Assembly: GCF_030697925.1 (NCBI RefSeq)
Contig: NZ_JAUYOJ010000080.1
Location: 1 to 64,000, forward strand
DNA from: Phenylobacterium sp.
GTDB taxonomy: Bacteria > Pseudomonadota > Alphaproteobacteria > Caulobacterales > Caulobacteraceae
Length of the DNA: 64,000 nt
Direction of reading: 5' to 3'
Positions 18,341 through 26,996 of this stretch are shown here, one piece after another (within the stretch, counting starts at the first letter, position 1; every line of letters begins with the position of its first letter). A program made the translations under genes and the position numbers. The notes under the pieces were generated by a model. That model saw nothing but the letters and a program-made list of their open reading frames with translations. It was not told the origin of the DNA and did no database searches.

Positions 18341-19593
18341 AGCGGCCGACCCAGCGCCGCGTAGGTCAGTTTCTGGAACACCGGCAGGGCGGCGCGACCG
18401 CCCATGCGCTGGCCGGTGGCCAGTTGGGCGGCGGCTTCCGGGCCCAGCGGCATGGAGTTCTGGATCAGGTAGATCATCACCATGTCCTCCGCCGGGTCGG
18501 CCTGCCACCAGGTGCCAAAGGCGCCCGGCCAGCCAAACGAGCCCTCCGACCCCGCGCCCATCCAGGCCTGCTTCTCGGGATCGGTGATGACCGAGAGGCC
18601 CAGGCCGAAGCCCTGGCCCAGCCAGAACGGGATGCCCATGAACGCGATCTGGCGTTGTTCGTCGGTCAGGCGATTGGCCCTCATCAGTTCGACCGTTTCG
18701 CGCGTGAGGTAGCGCCGGCCGTCCAGTTCGCCGCCGTTCAGCATCATGCGGGCGAATTTCAGGTAGTCGTCGGCCGTCGAGATCAGGCCCCCGCCGCCGG
18801 CGCAGAAGGCCGGCGGGCCGTCCAGGAGCGGGAAGGAGACGTCCTGACGTTTGTCGGTCTCGGGATTGATCCGGTAGAGCTTGGCCATGCGGTCGCGCTT
18901 TTCGGGCGGGCACCAGAAGTCGGTGTCGTCCATGCCGAGCGGCTTCAGAATCCGCTCCACGATGAAATCGCGATAGGTCGCGCCCGCCACCCGGCCGACC
19001 AGGAAACCCAGGACGTCGGTGGCGTGGCTGTAGTGGAAGCGCTCGCCGGGCTGGTACGACAGCGGCAGCTGGCCCAGCCGCTTGAGCCACTCGTCTGGAC
19101 CGTGAGGTCCGCCCAGGGGCGGGCCCAGCGCGTCCTCATGGGCATGGGCGATGGGGCCGATCGAGGTGAAGCCATAGGCCAGGCCCGCGCGGTGGGTCAT
19201 CAGGTCGTCGATGGTGATGTCGCGCGCGGCGGGCACGGTCTCTGATAACGGCCCGGTCGCCGACTTCAGCACCTTCATGTCGGCGAATTCGGGCAACCAC
19301 TTGGTGATCGGGTCATCCAGCTTGAGCTTGCCTTCCTCCACCAGCATCAAGGCCGCCACCGAGGTGATCGGCTTGGTCATGGAGGCGATGCGGAACAGGG
19401 TGTCGCGGGTCATGGGCAGGCCCGATTCCGCATCGCGTAGGCCGAGCGTATTGACCTGGGCCAGTTCGCCCTTGCGCCACAGGAGGGTGACGAAGCCCGA
19501 GAGGTCGCCCGCCTCGACCACCGGCGCCAGGCTGGCCGGTATGGCCGCCAGGCCCTGCGAGGAGAAACCGCCCAAAGCCTGATCGCCGTCCAT
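18337..19593 (-). CDS. Serine hydrolase, class C beta-lactamase fold
   Basis: 418 residues. The SxxK motif is SMTK (Ser71-Lys74), the tyrosine motif is YSH (Tyr188), and the third box region is near MGAGSEGSFGWPGAFGTWW. No signal peptide is visible, so it is more like the cytoplasmic EstB-type esterases than a secreted beta-lactamase. The substrate is probably a short ester or amide. The stop overlaps the end of the convergent cysteine-rich gene by 4 nt. Confidence 0.88.
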   Translation of the reverse strand: MDGDQALGGFSSQGLAAIPASLAPVVEAGDLSGFVTLLWRKGELAQVNTLGLRDAESGLPMTRDTLFRIASMTKPITSVAALMLVEEGKLKLDDPITKWLPEFADMKVLKSATGPLSETVPAARDITIDDLMTHRAGLAYGFTSIGPIAHAHEDALGPPLGGPHGPDEWLKRLGQLPLSYQPGERFHYSHATDVLGFLVGRVAGATYRDFIVERILKPLGMDDTDFWCPPEKRDRMAKLYRINPETDKRQDVSFPLLDGPPAFCAGGGGLISTADDYLKFARMMLNGGELDGRRYLTRETVELMRANRLTDEQRQIAFMGIPFWLGQGFGLGLSVITDPEKQAWMGAGSEGSFGWPGAFGTWWQADPAEDMVMIYLIQNSMPLGPEAAAQLATGQRMGGRAALPVFQKLTYAALGRPL

Positions 19594-19678
19594 GTCGCCC
19601 GCTCCCGAGTGCCGCGCGAGCCGTCTCGGAGCCCGCTTCGGAGGGATTTGCGCCGGGTGACGCTAGGCGCGTCAAGCC

Positions 19679-20224
19679 CTACTGCCGGCTGGGCGCCTCA
19701 TAGGTGGCGACCATCTCGCCCTTGGCCAAGGTATGGCCCTTCAGCACGTTGAGCAGTTCCACCAGGGGCGTGTCCGGATCCATCTCCAGCCGCTGATCCA
19801 GGGCGAAGAGCTGGAAGTAGTAATGGTGCGGGCCGTGGCCCGCGAGCGGCATGGGCCCGAACCAACCATAGTCGCCATTGTCGTTGCGGCCCTGGATGAT
19901 CGGGTGGGGCGGATCGATGCGTTGGGCCAGGGGCACGCCCTCGGGCAGGCCGCCGGCCTCGGGCGGGATGTTCCAGATCATCCAGTGGACGAACGGCTTG
20001 TCCCGCGGCGCGTCCGGGTCCTCGACCACCAGGGCGTAGCTCTGTGCTCCTTCGATCCCGTTCCAGGTCAGGGGCGGGGAGATGTTGTCGTGATAGGCCG
20101 AATGGCGGTCGTCCAGACGACCGTCGGTCCCCTGGCTCGGGGACATGACGACCAGACCGCTGTCGTCGCGCGGATCGACCTTGAGGATGGTGATGGCTTC
20201 GCCGGAATGCTGGGGCGTGGTCAT
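19679..20224 (-). CDS. YbhB/YbcL-type PEBP (Raf kinase inhibitor-like) protein
   Basis: 181 residues. PEBP motifs are YHDNISPPLTWNGIEGAQSYALVVEDPDAP (ligand pocket), FVHWMIWNIPP and GPMPLAGHGPHHYYFQLFALD. The family binds phospholipid headgroups or small ligands; the physiological role in bacteria is unsettled. No signal peptide was seen. The ATG at 20224 (MTTPQHSGEAI) is preferred over an upstream in-frame extension. Confidence 0.9.
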   Translation of the reverse strand: MTTPQHSGEAITILKVDPRDDSGLVVMSPSQGTDGRLDDRHSAYHDNISPPLTWNGIEGAQSYALVVEDPDAPRDKPFVHWMIWNIPPEAGGLPEGVPLAQRIDPPHPIIQGRNDNGDYGWFGPMPLAGHGPHHYYFQLFALDQRLEMDPDTPLVELLNVLKGHTLAKGEMVATYEAPSRQ

Positions 20225-20306
20225 GGGATGGGCTCCTTCGCCTTCGCACAACCGGGCGGCGGCCCGGATGGTTGCGGGGCGGCGGGAACGCCGATAGCCC
20301 TGGGAC

Positions 20307-21194
20307 ATGCCGCTTCACGCCCCGCTCCGGCCGTTCCACCAGACCGCGCGGGCGGGCCTGATCGCGGCGGCGGCCGTGCTCGCCAGCGCCTGCACGCCGT
20401 TGGGCGTGTTCAACACCTTCGTGCCGCACGATCCGGCCCTGCGCAGCGCCACGGGCCAGGCCTACGGAACCGCGGCGCGCCAGACCCTCGACGTCTACGC
20501 CCCGCGCCGCATCGAGGCGCCACGGCCCATCGCGGTGTTCTTCTACGGCGGCTCGTGGGAGACGGGGCGGCGGCAGGACTACGAGTGGACGGCCCGGGCC
20601 CTGGCGGCCAAGGGCTTCGTCGTCGTGCTGCCCGACTACCGGCTCTATCCGGCGGTCCGTTTCCCGGCCTTCCTGGAGGACGGCGCCCTGGCGGTGCGCT
20701 GGGCGGTCGACCATGGCCCGGCCTATGGCGGCGATCCTGGCCGCATCGTGTTGCTCGGCCATTCGGCGGGGGCCTACAACGCCGTCATGCTGGCGCTGGA
20801 CGAGCGCTATCTGAAGGCCGCCGGGGTCGATCCGCGCACCGTCAAGGCGGTGGCGGGCTTGGCCGGGCCCTACGACTTCCTGCCGCTGAAAGGGGCGGGG
20901 GCGACCAATGTGTTCGGCCAACAGACGAATCTCGCGACGACCCAGCCAGCCACCTACGCCCGTCCCGACGCCCCGCCGATGTTCCTGGCCACGGGCGAGG
21001 CCGACGCGGAAGTGCCGCCGCGCGACACCGCCTATCTGGCCACGGCCCTGCGCCGGGCAGGGGCGAGCGTGGAGGAGCGTCATTATCCGGGCCTGGACCA
21101 CAACGGCGTCATGAAGGCCATCGCCCGGCCGTTCCGGAGCCTGGCGCCGCTGCTGGATGAGATGTCGGCCTTCCTGCACGAGAAGGCCGGCTAG
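20307..21194 (+). CDS. Alpha/beta hydrolase lipoprotein (esterase/lipase family)
   Basis: 295 residues. A type II signal with lipobox LASAC (Cys29) indicates a lipoprotein. The hydrolase domain has the oxyanion loop FFYGGSWETG, the nucleophile elbow GHSAG (Ser153), an Asp in TGEADAEVPP and a His in YPGLDHNGV. This is the HSL/BD-FAE-like type, probably acting on short-chain esters at the cell envelope. It is divergent from the PEBP gene with 82 nt between starts. Confidence 0.88.
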   Translation: MPLHAPLRPFHQTARAGLIAAAAVLASACTPLGVFNTFVPHDPALRSATGQAYGTAARQTLDVYAPRRIEAPRPIAVFFYGGSWETGRRQDYEWTARALAAKGFVVVLPDYRLYPAVRFPAFLEDGALAVRWAVDHGPAYGGDPGRIVLLGHSAGAYNAVMLALDERYLKAAGVDPRTVKAVAGLAGPYDFLPLKGAGATNVFGQQTNLATTQPATYARPDAPPMFLATGEADAEVPPRDTAYLATALRRAGASVEERHYPGLDHNGVMKAIARPFRSLAPLLDEMSAFLHEKAG

Positions 21195-21437
21195 GGCGGG
21201 CGGTCACAAAAATATCAGCTCACCCTACGTGATCGGGCGGCCCTAGACGCCAGCGAGCCTATCCCGCCGATTCTGCTGGAGAATCCCGCTCTCGACCTCG
21301 CCAAACGCCGGTACGCGACCAATTGACCTAGGGTCAGGTTTGTTGCATCGCGACAATTGAACCGCCTCATTTTCGCGGCTATATCCGCTGGCCCTTCATT
21401 TTGAGGGCATTGTGCACTGCACGTTGAAGGACCGCCC

Positions 21438-21794
21438 ATGCTGGTGACCCTGATGAAGGCCAAGCTGCACCGCGCCACGGTGACCCAGGCCGATCTCGAG
21501 TATGAAGGTTCGATCGCCATCGACCGCGATCTGCTGGACGCCTCGGGGATCCTGCCCCACGAGCAGGTCGACGTGCTGAACATCACCACCGGCGCGCGTT
21601 TCACCACCTACGCCATCGAGGCCCCCCGCGGTTCCAAGGTCATTGGCGTCAATGGCGCGGCCGCGCGCCTGGTGCAAAAGGGCGACAAGGTGATCGTGGT
21701 GACCTACGGCATGCTGCCGTCCGAGGAAGCCCGCAACTATTCCCCCACCGTCGTGCTGTTGGACGACGGCAACCACGTGAAGCTGGCCGCATGA
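21438..21794 (+). CDS. panD: Aspartate 1-decarboxylase
   Basis: 118 residues. PanD makes beta-alanine for pantothenate and CoA. The self-processing site is YEGSI, cleaved between Gly24 and Ser25 to give the pyruvoyl group, the same positions as in E. coli. [28 protein letters not shown] and INGAAA-like VNGAAARL are all conserved. A 243-nt leader precedes it, with a TGACC-TAG-GGTCA palindrome at 21324-21336 whose role is unknown. The stop overlaps the start of the following lipoprotein gene. Confidence 0.96.
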   Translation: MLVTLMKAKLHRATVTQADLEYEGSIAIDRDLLDASGILPHEQVDVLNITTGARFTTYAIEAPRGSKVIGVNGAAARLVQKGDKVIVVTYGMLPSEEARNYSPTVVLLDDGNHVKLAA

Positions 21795-22240
21795 TCCGGC
21801 GCGCCGCAGGCCTCCTGCTCGCGGCGCTCCTCGTCTCCGCCTGCACGCCGAACGCGCCCGAAGGAGTCGACAAGGCAGTCCTGGACGAGGCGGTCGGCAA
21901 GGCGGTCGGCGATCCCGGAACCTGCGTGTTGATCGCTGAGGGCGGCAAGACGGTCTACCGCTTCGGCTCCAACGTGGTCTGCGGTCGCAAGCTGCCGGCC
22001 TGCGGCGGCGGCCTGGCCCAGACGCCGGACGACCTGCTGGAGGCCGCGCTCGCCGGCAGGACCCCGATGACCGCCAGCTGCCCCAGCAATCCCGACGGTT
22101 CGCGCCTTGTGGCCTGGGCGTCCGGCCCCATCGAGGGGCACGACATGGTCTACGCCGCGGTGATGGAGGGCGATCAGGTCCCCCCCGGCGTGGTGATCGC
22201 CGACAAGCTGGACGCCGCCTTCAAGGAGGCAGGACTCTAG
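21791..22240 (+). CDS. Small putative lipoprotein
   Basis: 149 residues. A lipobox LVSAC at residues 15-19 gives a lipoprotein. Cysteines in [24 protein letters not shown] and [10 protein letters not shown] suggest disulfides in the periplasm. No family is recognised. The ATG overlaps the panD stop, so it is co-transcribed, but nothing suggests a role in pantothenate synthesis. The end overlaps the convergent enoyl-CoA hydratase stop. Confidence 0.7.
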   Translation: MIRRAAGLLLAALLVSACTPNAPEGVDKAVLDEAVGKAVGDPGTCVLIAEGGKTVYRFGSNVVCGRKLPACGGGLAQTPDDLLEAALAGRTPMTASCPSNPDGSRLVAWASGPIEGHDMVYAAVMEGDQVPPGVVIADKLDAAFKEAGL

Positions 22241-23040
22241 TCTCCGGTGAATTTCGGCGACCGCTTCTCGAGAAAGGCCGCCACGCCCTCCTGGAAATCC
22301 GAACTGCGGCTGGTCAACAGGAACTGGTCGCGGTCCATGAAGGTCGCCGCGTGATGGCCGGCCTTGGTCACCGCGTCGATCGCCTCCTTGGTCATACGTA
22401 CGGGCAGGGGCGGCAGGGCGGCGAGCTTGGCGGCCCAGGCCTGGGCCGCCGCCAGGGCCCCGCCGTCGGCGACCACCTCGTCGCAGAACCCCCAGTCCAG
22501 GCAGGTGGCGGCCGAGGCCGCTTCCCCGAACATCACGAACCGCTTGGCCCGCGCCGGACCGACCAGGGCGGTGATCCGCGGTAGGCTGCGCCAGCTCATA
22601 TTGATGCCGAGAGGCACCTCCGGCAGCCGCAGGGTCGCGCCCTGGCCCATGATCCGGAAATCGCAGGCCACGGCGAGCGCGCAGCCGCCGCCGATGCAGT
22701 AGCCCTCCAGCGCCGCCAGGGTGACCGCCTCGATCTCTTCCCAGGCCTCGCACATGTCGGGGCCGGCCATCACGGCCTGCCGGGTCTCGAGAAGCGTGGG
22801 TTTGCGCCGTTCGCCCTGGGCGCCGAGGTCGGCGCCGGCCGAGAAGAAGCGGTCGGTCCCGGTGAGGATCACCGCGGTGAGGTCGCTGCGCCGCCGGATC
22901 GCCCGGGCGAAGGCGGTGAGCTCTTCCATCAGGGCGGTGTTGAGCGCATTGCGCGCCGCGGGCCGATTGAGATGCACCAAAGCGACCGGGCCCTCCAGGC
23001 TGACGCTCAGATTGCTCCAAGCCTGCTCGAACGGATCCAT
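22237..23040 (-). CDS. Enoyl-CoA hydratase/isomerase family protein
   Basis: 267 residues of the crotonase fold. The oxyanion-hole segment DRFFSAGADLGA and the CoA/active-site region LEGYCIGGGCALAVACDFRIMG are clear, as is LPEVPLGINMSWRSLPRITALVG. The catalytic Glu equivalents of hydratases fall at PEVPLG. It would act on an acyl-CoA intermediate of fatty acid or aromatic breakdown. The start at 23040 (MDPFEQAWSN) is chosen over an earlier GTG-type extension. Confidence 0.88.
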   Translation of the reverse strand: MDPFEQAWSNLSVSLEGPVALVHLNRPAARNALNTALMEELTAFARAIRRRSDLTAVILTGTDRFFSAGADLGAQGERRKPTLLETRQAVMAGPDMCEAWEEIEAVTLAALEGYCIGGGCALAVACDFRIMGQGATLRLPEVPLGINMSWRSLPRITALVGPARAKRFVMFGEAASAATCLDWGFCDEVVADGGALAAAQAWAAKLAALPPLPVRMTKEAIDAVTKAGHHAATFMDRDQFLLTSRSSDFQEGVAAFLEKRSPKFTGD

Positions 23041-23111
23041 GGCGCCCCTCCCGATCGGTCGAGGGTCGCCGGTCCGGACGGCCGGCGCAAGCACCGGCCG
23101 TCCGTCGATGG

Positions 23112-23855
23112 CTAGCGGGTCATCTCATAGAGGGCGGTGACGTCGATCCGCACAGGCAGTTCGCCGCCCGAGATCGCCGTGCCGGACGAGTCGGCCTTCT
23201 CCATCCGCGCATAGGCCACCATCGGCATGGGCGGCGGGACGGAATAGCCGCCGCCTTCGCTCAGCGACACCAGCCGGCTGATACGGTGGCCGGTGGCCTG
23301 GCCGTAGAGCGCGGCCTTGGCGCTGAGCGCCTTGACCGCCTCGTGGCGCGCGGCGTTCTCGGCGGCGGTAGGATCCTTCAGGCCGAAGGAAATGCCGTTC
23401 ACCTGGTTGGCGCCGGCCTTGACCGTGGCGTCCACCGCGGCCCCCAGCTTGGCCAGATCGTTGACGGTCACGGTCACCTGGTTGGAGGCCTGGTAGCCGC
23501 GCAGCCTTGGCGGCTCGTTCTGCACATAGTCGTACTGCGGCGAGAGGTTGAGGCCCGAGGTCTGGATGTCTTTCTCGGCGATGCCGGCCTTGCGCAGGGC
23601 GGCGATGACGCTGTTCATCCGCTCGCCATTGGCCGAGAGCGCGCCGGCGGCGGTCGGAGCCTCGGTCACCACGCCCAGATTGATCGTGGCCTTGTCGGGC
23701 GCGACGCGGGTCTCGCCATAGGCCGAGAGGTTGAGGGTGGTGGCGTTGAACATGGAAGCGGCTCCAGCCGGCAGGGTTTGGGCCAGGGCGGCGGGCGCGG
23801 CCGCGGCGGTCGCGAGCAGCAGGGCCAGGGCGCCGGCGCGGACGAGGGTCTTCAT
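23112..23855 (-). CDS. SIMPL-domain (DUF541) periplasmic protein
   Basis: 247 residues with a Sec signal peptide (cleavage after AALAQ, residue 26). The SIMPL domain is recognised from LNLSAYGETRVAPDKATINLGV, IQTSGLNLSPQYDY, YQASNQVTVTVNDLAKLGAAVD and VNGISFGLKDP. The family includes oxidative-stress-related periplasmic proteins such as E. coli YggE. The gene stands alone between the hydratase and the tRNA. Confidence 0.9.
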   Translation of the reverse strand: MKTLVRAGALALLLATAAAAPAALAQTLPAGAASMFNATTLNLSAYGETRVAPDKATINLGVVTEAPTAAGALSANGERMNSVIAALRKAGIAEKDIQTSGLNLSPQYDYVQNEPPRLRGYQASNQVTVTVNDLAKLGAAVDATVKAGANQVNGISFGLKDPTAAENAARHEAVKALSAKAALYGQATGHRISRLVSLSEGGGYSVPPPMPMVAYARMEKADSSGTAISGGELPVRIDVTALYEMTR

Positions 23856-24011
23856 GGATGTCTCCAGTCGGGGATGAGCAGACTTGCCCGGAGCCGGCTC
23901 CTCGACCTAACGGCGAGCCGACCCTGGCGGTTCCGCTTGTTACAAACCTAACCTGAACGGCGGCTTTAAGGCGCGTGCAGGGCGTGGTAACCCGACGATC
24001 CGCCGCTGCAG

Positions 24012-24087
24012 GGGCCTGTAGCTCAATGGTTAGAGCCGACCGCTCATAACGGTCTGGTTGTAGGTTCGAGTCCTACCGGGCCCACCA
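24012..24087 (+). tRNA. tRNA with CAU anticodon, probably tRNA-Ile2
   Basis: The 76-nt cloverleaf is complete. Acceptor GGGCCTG pairs with CGGGCCC, D arm is GCTC/GAGC, anticodon stem is GACCG/CGGTC with loop CTCATAA (anticodon CAT), T arm has GGTTCGAGTCC, and the encoded end is ACCA. The 8-nt D loop and overall similarity to E. coli tRNA-Ile2 favour lysidine-modified Ile decoding AUA; elongator Met is the alternative. It is not initiator Met (no GGG-CCC anticodon stem pairs). Confidence 0.93.
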
Positions 24088-24130
24088 GCGCGCTTCCGTG
24101 GACGTCCATGCTCGGAACCGTCCAGCGGGA

Positions 24131-24146
24131 ACTTGCAATACGATAC
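24131..24146 (+). promoter_or_regulatory. Putative HxlR operator, site A
   Basis: ACTTGCAATACGATAC, 66 nt before the acyl-CoA synthetase start. It matches 14 of 16 positions of site C at 26943. Confidence 0.6.
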
Positions 24147-24212
24147 TGACTATGCGAGCGCTGGCGACGAGGCGGGACTCGACCCGCCGCTCATCCTGAC
24201 CCGGAGGCGAGC

Positions 24213-25901
24213 TTGCGCCCTAGTCCGCCCGAACGCGTTGCAGAATACCGCCGTCGGGGGTGGTGGCGGGGCCAGACCGTCGACGCGCTGTTCCGCGCGG
24301 CGGTCTTCGCGCGCGCCGGCGCAGAAGCCTTGATCGACGCGCCAAACCGGCAAGCCCTGGTGGGGACAGCGCCGCGGCGGCTGACCTTTGCCCAGGTCGA
24401 CGCCCAGGTGGACGCCATGGCGCAGGTCTTCGCAGGGCTCGGGGTCGGCCGTGGCGACGTGGTGGCCATCCAACTTCCCAATCTGGTGGAAGGGGTGTTG
24501 GCCCTCCTGGCCTGCGCCCGCATGGGCGCGATCCTGAGCCCGGTCGCCATGGCCTATCGTGGCCACGAGCTGCGCCAGATCCTGCCCATCATCGAGCCGA
24601 AGCTGTACCTAACGGTGGGCGACTTCCACGGTTGCGACCACGCAGCCATGCTGCTGGATTTGAAGGGCCAGGGCGCGACCGACGCCGCGATTGTTCGCCT
24701 CGGCGCCGAGGCGCCCGATGGGGCCCACGCCCTGGACAGCCTCCTCGCCGAGGCCGCGCCCGCGCCCTACGCCACGCCGTCCGACCTCGACGCCGCCGAG
24801 GCGCTGACCATCTGCTGGACCTCGGGCACCGAAGCCGCGCCCAAGGGCGTCCCGCGCCACCACGACCATTGGGTGGTCAATGGCGAGGGCCTCGTGGAGG
24901 CTGCGGGGCTCGAGGCCGGCGACACCATCCTGAACCCGTTCCCCCTGATCAATATCGCCGCCATCGGGGGCATGGTGATGCCCTGGCTGGTCTGCCAAGG
25001 CCGGCTGGTCCAGCATCATCCCTTCGACCTGCCGGTCTTCCTGTCCCAGATGCAGGACGAAGGCGTGGCCTACACTGTCGCCCCGCCGGCGGTGTTGAAC
25101 ATGCTGCTGCAGAATGAGGCCCTGCTGTCGGCCACGGACCTCTCCAGGCTGCGCTGCCTGGGCTCCGGTTCGGCGCCGCTGGCGCCCTGGATGGTGAAGG
25201 GCTGGCAGGACCGCCACGGCGTGACCGTGATGAACGTGTTCGGCTCCAATGAGGGCGCCTCGCTGTTCTCTACCGGACGAGCGATACCGGATCCGGAACA
25301 GCGGGCGCGGTTCTTCCCGCGGTTCGGGGTCGAGGGGCTGGACTGGGGGGCGGATTTTCCGGGCAAGATCGTCACCCGGTTGGTCGATCCGGAGACCGGC
25401 CGGGAGATCGTCGCGCCGGGGGTTGAGGGCGAGCTGCGCATCGCCGGGGCCATGACCTTCGACGGCTATGTGAAGGCGCCGGAACTGACCCGCCAGGCCT
25501 TCGACGACGAGGGGTTTTTCCGTACCGGCGACCTGTTCGAGATCGCGCCGGAGGCGGGCGGTCGCTACTACCGCTTCGTCGGTCGCCGCAAGGAGATCAT
25601 CATCCGCGGTGGGCTGAACATCTCGCCGGCCGAACTGGACGTGCTGATCGAGAGCCATCCCAAGGTGCGCGAGGCGGGCTGCGTGGCCTATCCCGACGAG
25701 CGGCTCGGCGAGCGGGTCTGCGCGGTGGTGGCCCTGCGGCCAGGCCAGGACCTGACCCTGGATGAGTTGAACACCCACCTGCGGACCCACGACATTGCGA
25801 CGTACAAGCTACCGGAGAAGCTGCGGGTCATTGAGGCCCTGCCGCGCAATCCCCTGGGCAAGGTGTTGCGGCGCGACCTGTCGGGTGTCGCGGCGAGCTG
25901 A
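24213..25901 (+). CDS. AMP-binding acyl-CoA synthetase
   Basis: 562 residues of the ANL superfamily, which activates a carboxylic acid to acyl-AMP and then acyl-CoA. The P-loop is WTSGTEAAPKGVP (about 205-217), the A5/A8 region shows FGSNEGAS and FFRTGDLFEI, followed by YYRFVGRRKEIIIRGGLNISP, and the catalytic Lys is in NPLGKVLRRD. The start is a TTG with ribosome site GGAGGCG; the usual N-terminal domain is complete from there. It is the first gene of the island with the repeated operator. The substrate is not readable from sequence. Confidence 0.88.
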   Translation: MRPSPPERVAEYRRRGWWRGQTVDALFRAAVFARAGAEALIDAPNRQALVGTAPRRLTFAQVDAQVDAMAQVFAGLGVGRGDVVAIQLPNLVEGVLALLACARMGAILSPVAMAYRGHELRQILPIIEPKLYLTVGDFHGCDHAAMLLDLKGQGATDAAIVRLGAEAPDGAHALDSLLAEAAPAPYATPSDLDAAEALTICWTSGTEAAPKGVPRHHDHWVVNGEGLVEAAGLEAGDTILNPFPLINIAAIGGMVMPWLVCQGRLVQHHPFDLPVFLSQMQDEGVAYTVAPPAVLNMLLQNEALLSATDLSRLRCLGSGSAPLAPWMVKGWQDRHGVTVMNVFGSNEGASLFSTGRAIPDPEQRARFFPRFGVEGLDWGADFPGKIVTRLVDPETGREIVAPGVEGELRIAGAMTFDGYVKAPELTRQAFDDEGFFRTGDLFEIAPEAGGRYYRFVGRRKEIIIRGGLNISPAELDVLIESHPKVREAGCVAYPDERLGERVCAVVALRPGQDLTLDELNTHLRTHDIATYKLPEKLRVIEALPRNPLGKVLRRDLSGVAAS

Positions 25902-25906
25902 ATGCG

Positions 25907-25922
25907 GCTTGCATAGTCACAC
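25907..25922 (+). promoter_or_regulatory. Putative HxlR operator, site B
   Basis: GCTTGCATAGTCACAC, 59 nt before the first tandem HxlR regulator gene. This position would allow autoregulation. Confidence 0.55.
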
Positions 25923-25981
25923 CCGTTCCGCGACTCTTGGAGACCTGAAGTTTTCCGGGCCTTCAAGAGCAAGCCTGACCC

Positions 25982-26929
25982 ATGACGTCGCCGAAATTCA
26001 TCCGCACCTGCTCGATCTGGCGGGCGCTGGAGGTGGTTGGAGACACCTCCGTCCTGCTGATCCTGGAGGCCTCCTGGATCGGGGCGCGGCGTTTCGATGA
26101 GTATCGCGCCCGCACGGGCCTGCTGCAGACCCTGCTCAGCGACCGGCTGAAGCGGTTGGTGGCGGCCGATGTCCTTGAGAAGGCGCTCTACAGCCAGTCG
26201 CCGCCCCGGTTCGAATACCGCCTGACCCGCAAGGGTCGCGACCTCTACTGGCCGGCCCTGATGATGCTGCGCTGGGAGCGTCGCTGGAGCGCGCCGGAGG
26301 GCAAGCTGCAACTGCGGCTGCGGCACCGGACCTGCGGTCAGGTCTTCGAGCCCGTGCCCACCTGCCTGAAATGCGGCGACGAGATCAGCGCCCGCGATGT
26401 GGACTGGACCGAGGGGCCTGGAGTCGGCTGGATGGCCGCGCGCTACAGCCGCCGCCGCCAGCAGCGCCACGCCGCCGAGGCCTCTTCCTCCTTGATGGTC
26501 GACGTGGCCCAGATCACCGGCGACAGGTGGGCGAGCCTGGTGCTGCGCTCGATCTTCACGGGCCTGCGCCGGTTCGACGAAATCCACCGTGATACGGCCA
26601 TGGCCACCAACATCCTGTCGGAGCGCCTTTCCTGGCTCACCGCCTTCGGGGTGATCCGGGCCCACGACCTGGGCGGTCGGCGGTCCGAGTACCGGCTGAC
26701 CGAGAAGGGCATCGACTACTACCCGGTCCTGCTCATGCTGCTGCAATGGGGCGACAAATATTACGTCTCGCCCGAGGGCCCGCCGCTGCTGCTGCGCCAT
26801 AAGGCCCACGGACACGACCTGGAGCCCGCGGTCACCTGCTCCTGCTGCAGCCAGCCGGTGGAGGCGCACGACGTGACCTTCGAGGTGATCGAGGCCGAGG
26901 CCTCCCGAACGCTCGAGACGGCCGGCTAG
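25982..26929 (+). CDS. Transcriptional regulator with two HxlR domains in one chain
   Basis: 315 residues. Two HxlR winged-helix units are present: residues about 10-105 (IWRALEVVGDTSVLLILEA, RRFDEYRARTGLLQTLLSDRLKRLV, FEYRLTRKGRDLYWP) and about 170-262 (VAQITGDRWASLVLRSIF, RRFDEIHRDTAMATNILSERLSWL, SEYRLTEKGIDYYP). Each is followed by a cysteine-rich tail: C118, C128 and C131 after the first, and a degraded version with C286, C288 and C289 after the second. HxlR proteins are normally about 110-residue homodimers, so this looks like a fused dimer. A related protein is encoded at 31622. It probably controls the surrounding catabolic genes. Confidence 0.88.
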   Translation: MTSPKFIRTCSIWRALEVVGDTSVLLILEASWIGARRFDEYRARTGLLQTLLSDRLKRLVAADVLEKALYSQSPPRFEYRLTRKGRDLYWPALMMLRWERRWSAPEGKLQLRLRHRTCGQVFEPVPTCLKCGDEISARDVDWTEGPGVGWMAARYSRRRQQRHAAEASSSLMVDVAQITGDRWASLVLRSIFTGLRRFDEIHRDTAMATNILSERLSWLTAFGVIRAHDLGGRRSEYRLTEKGIDYYPVLLMLLQWGDKYYVSPEGPPLLLRHKAHGHDLEPAVTCSCCSQPVEAHDVTFEVIEAEASRTLETAG

Positions 26930-26941
26930 TTTCCCGCCAGT

Positions 26942-26964
26942 CACTTGCATAACGATACGAAGTG
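26942..26964 (+). promoter_or_regulatory. Putative HxlR operator, site C
   Basis: The core ACTTGCATAACGATAC at 26943-26958 is flanked by CACTT at 26942-26946 and its complement AAGTG at 26960-26964, giving a dyad. It lies 32 nt before the SDR start and is the best match to the consensus. Confidence 0.65.
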
Positions 26965-26996
26965 TGGATGATCAGTCTCGGGAGAGAGGTCGCCAC

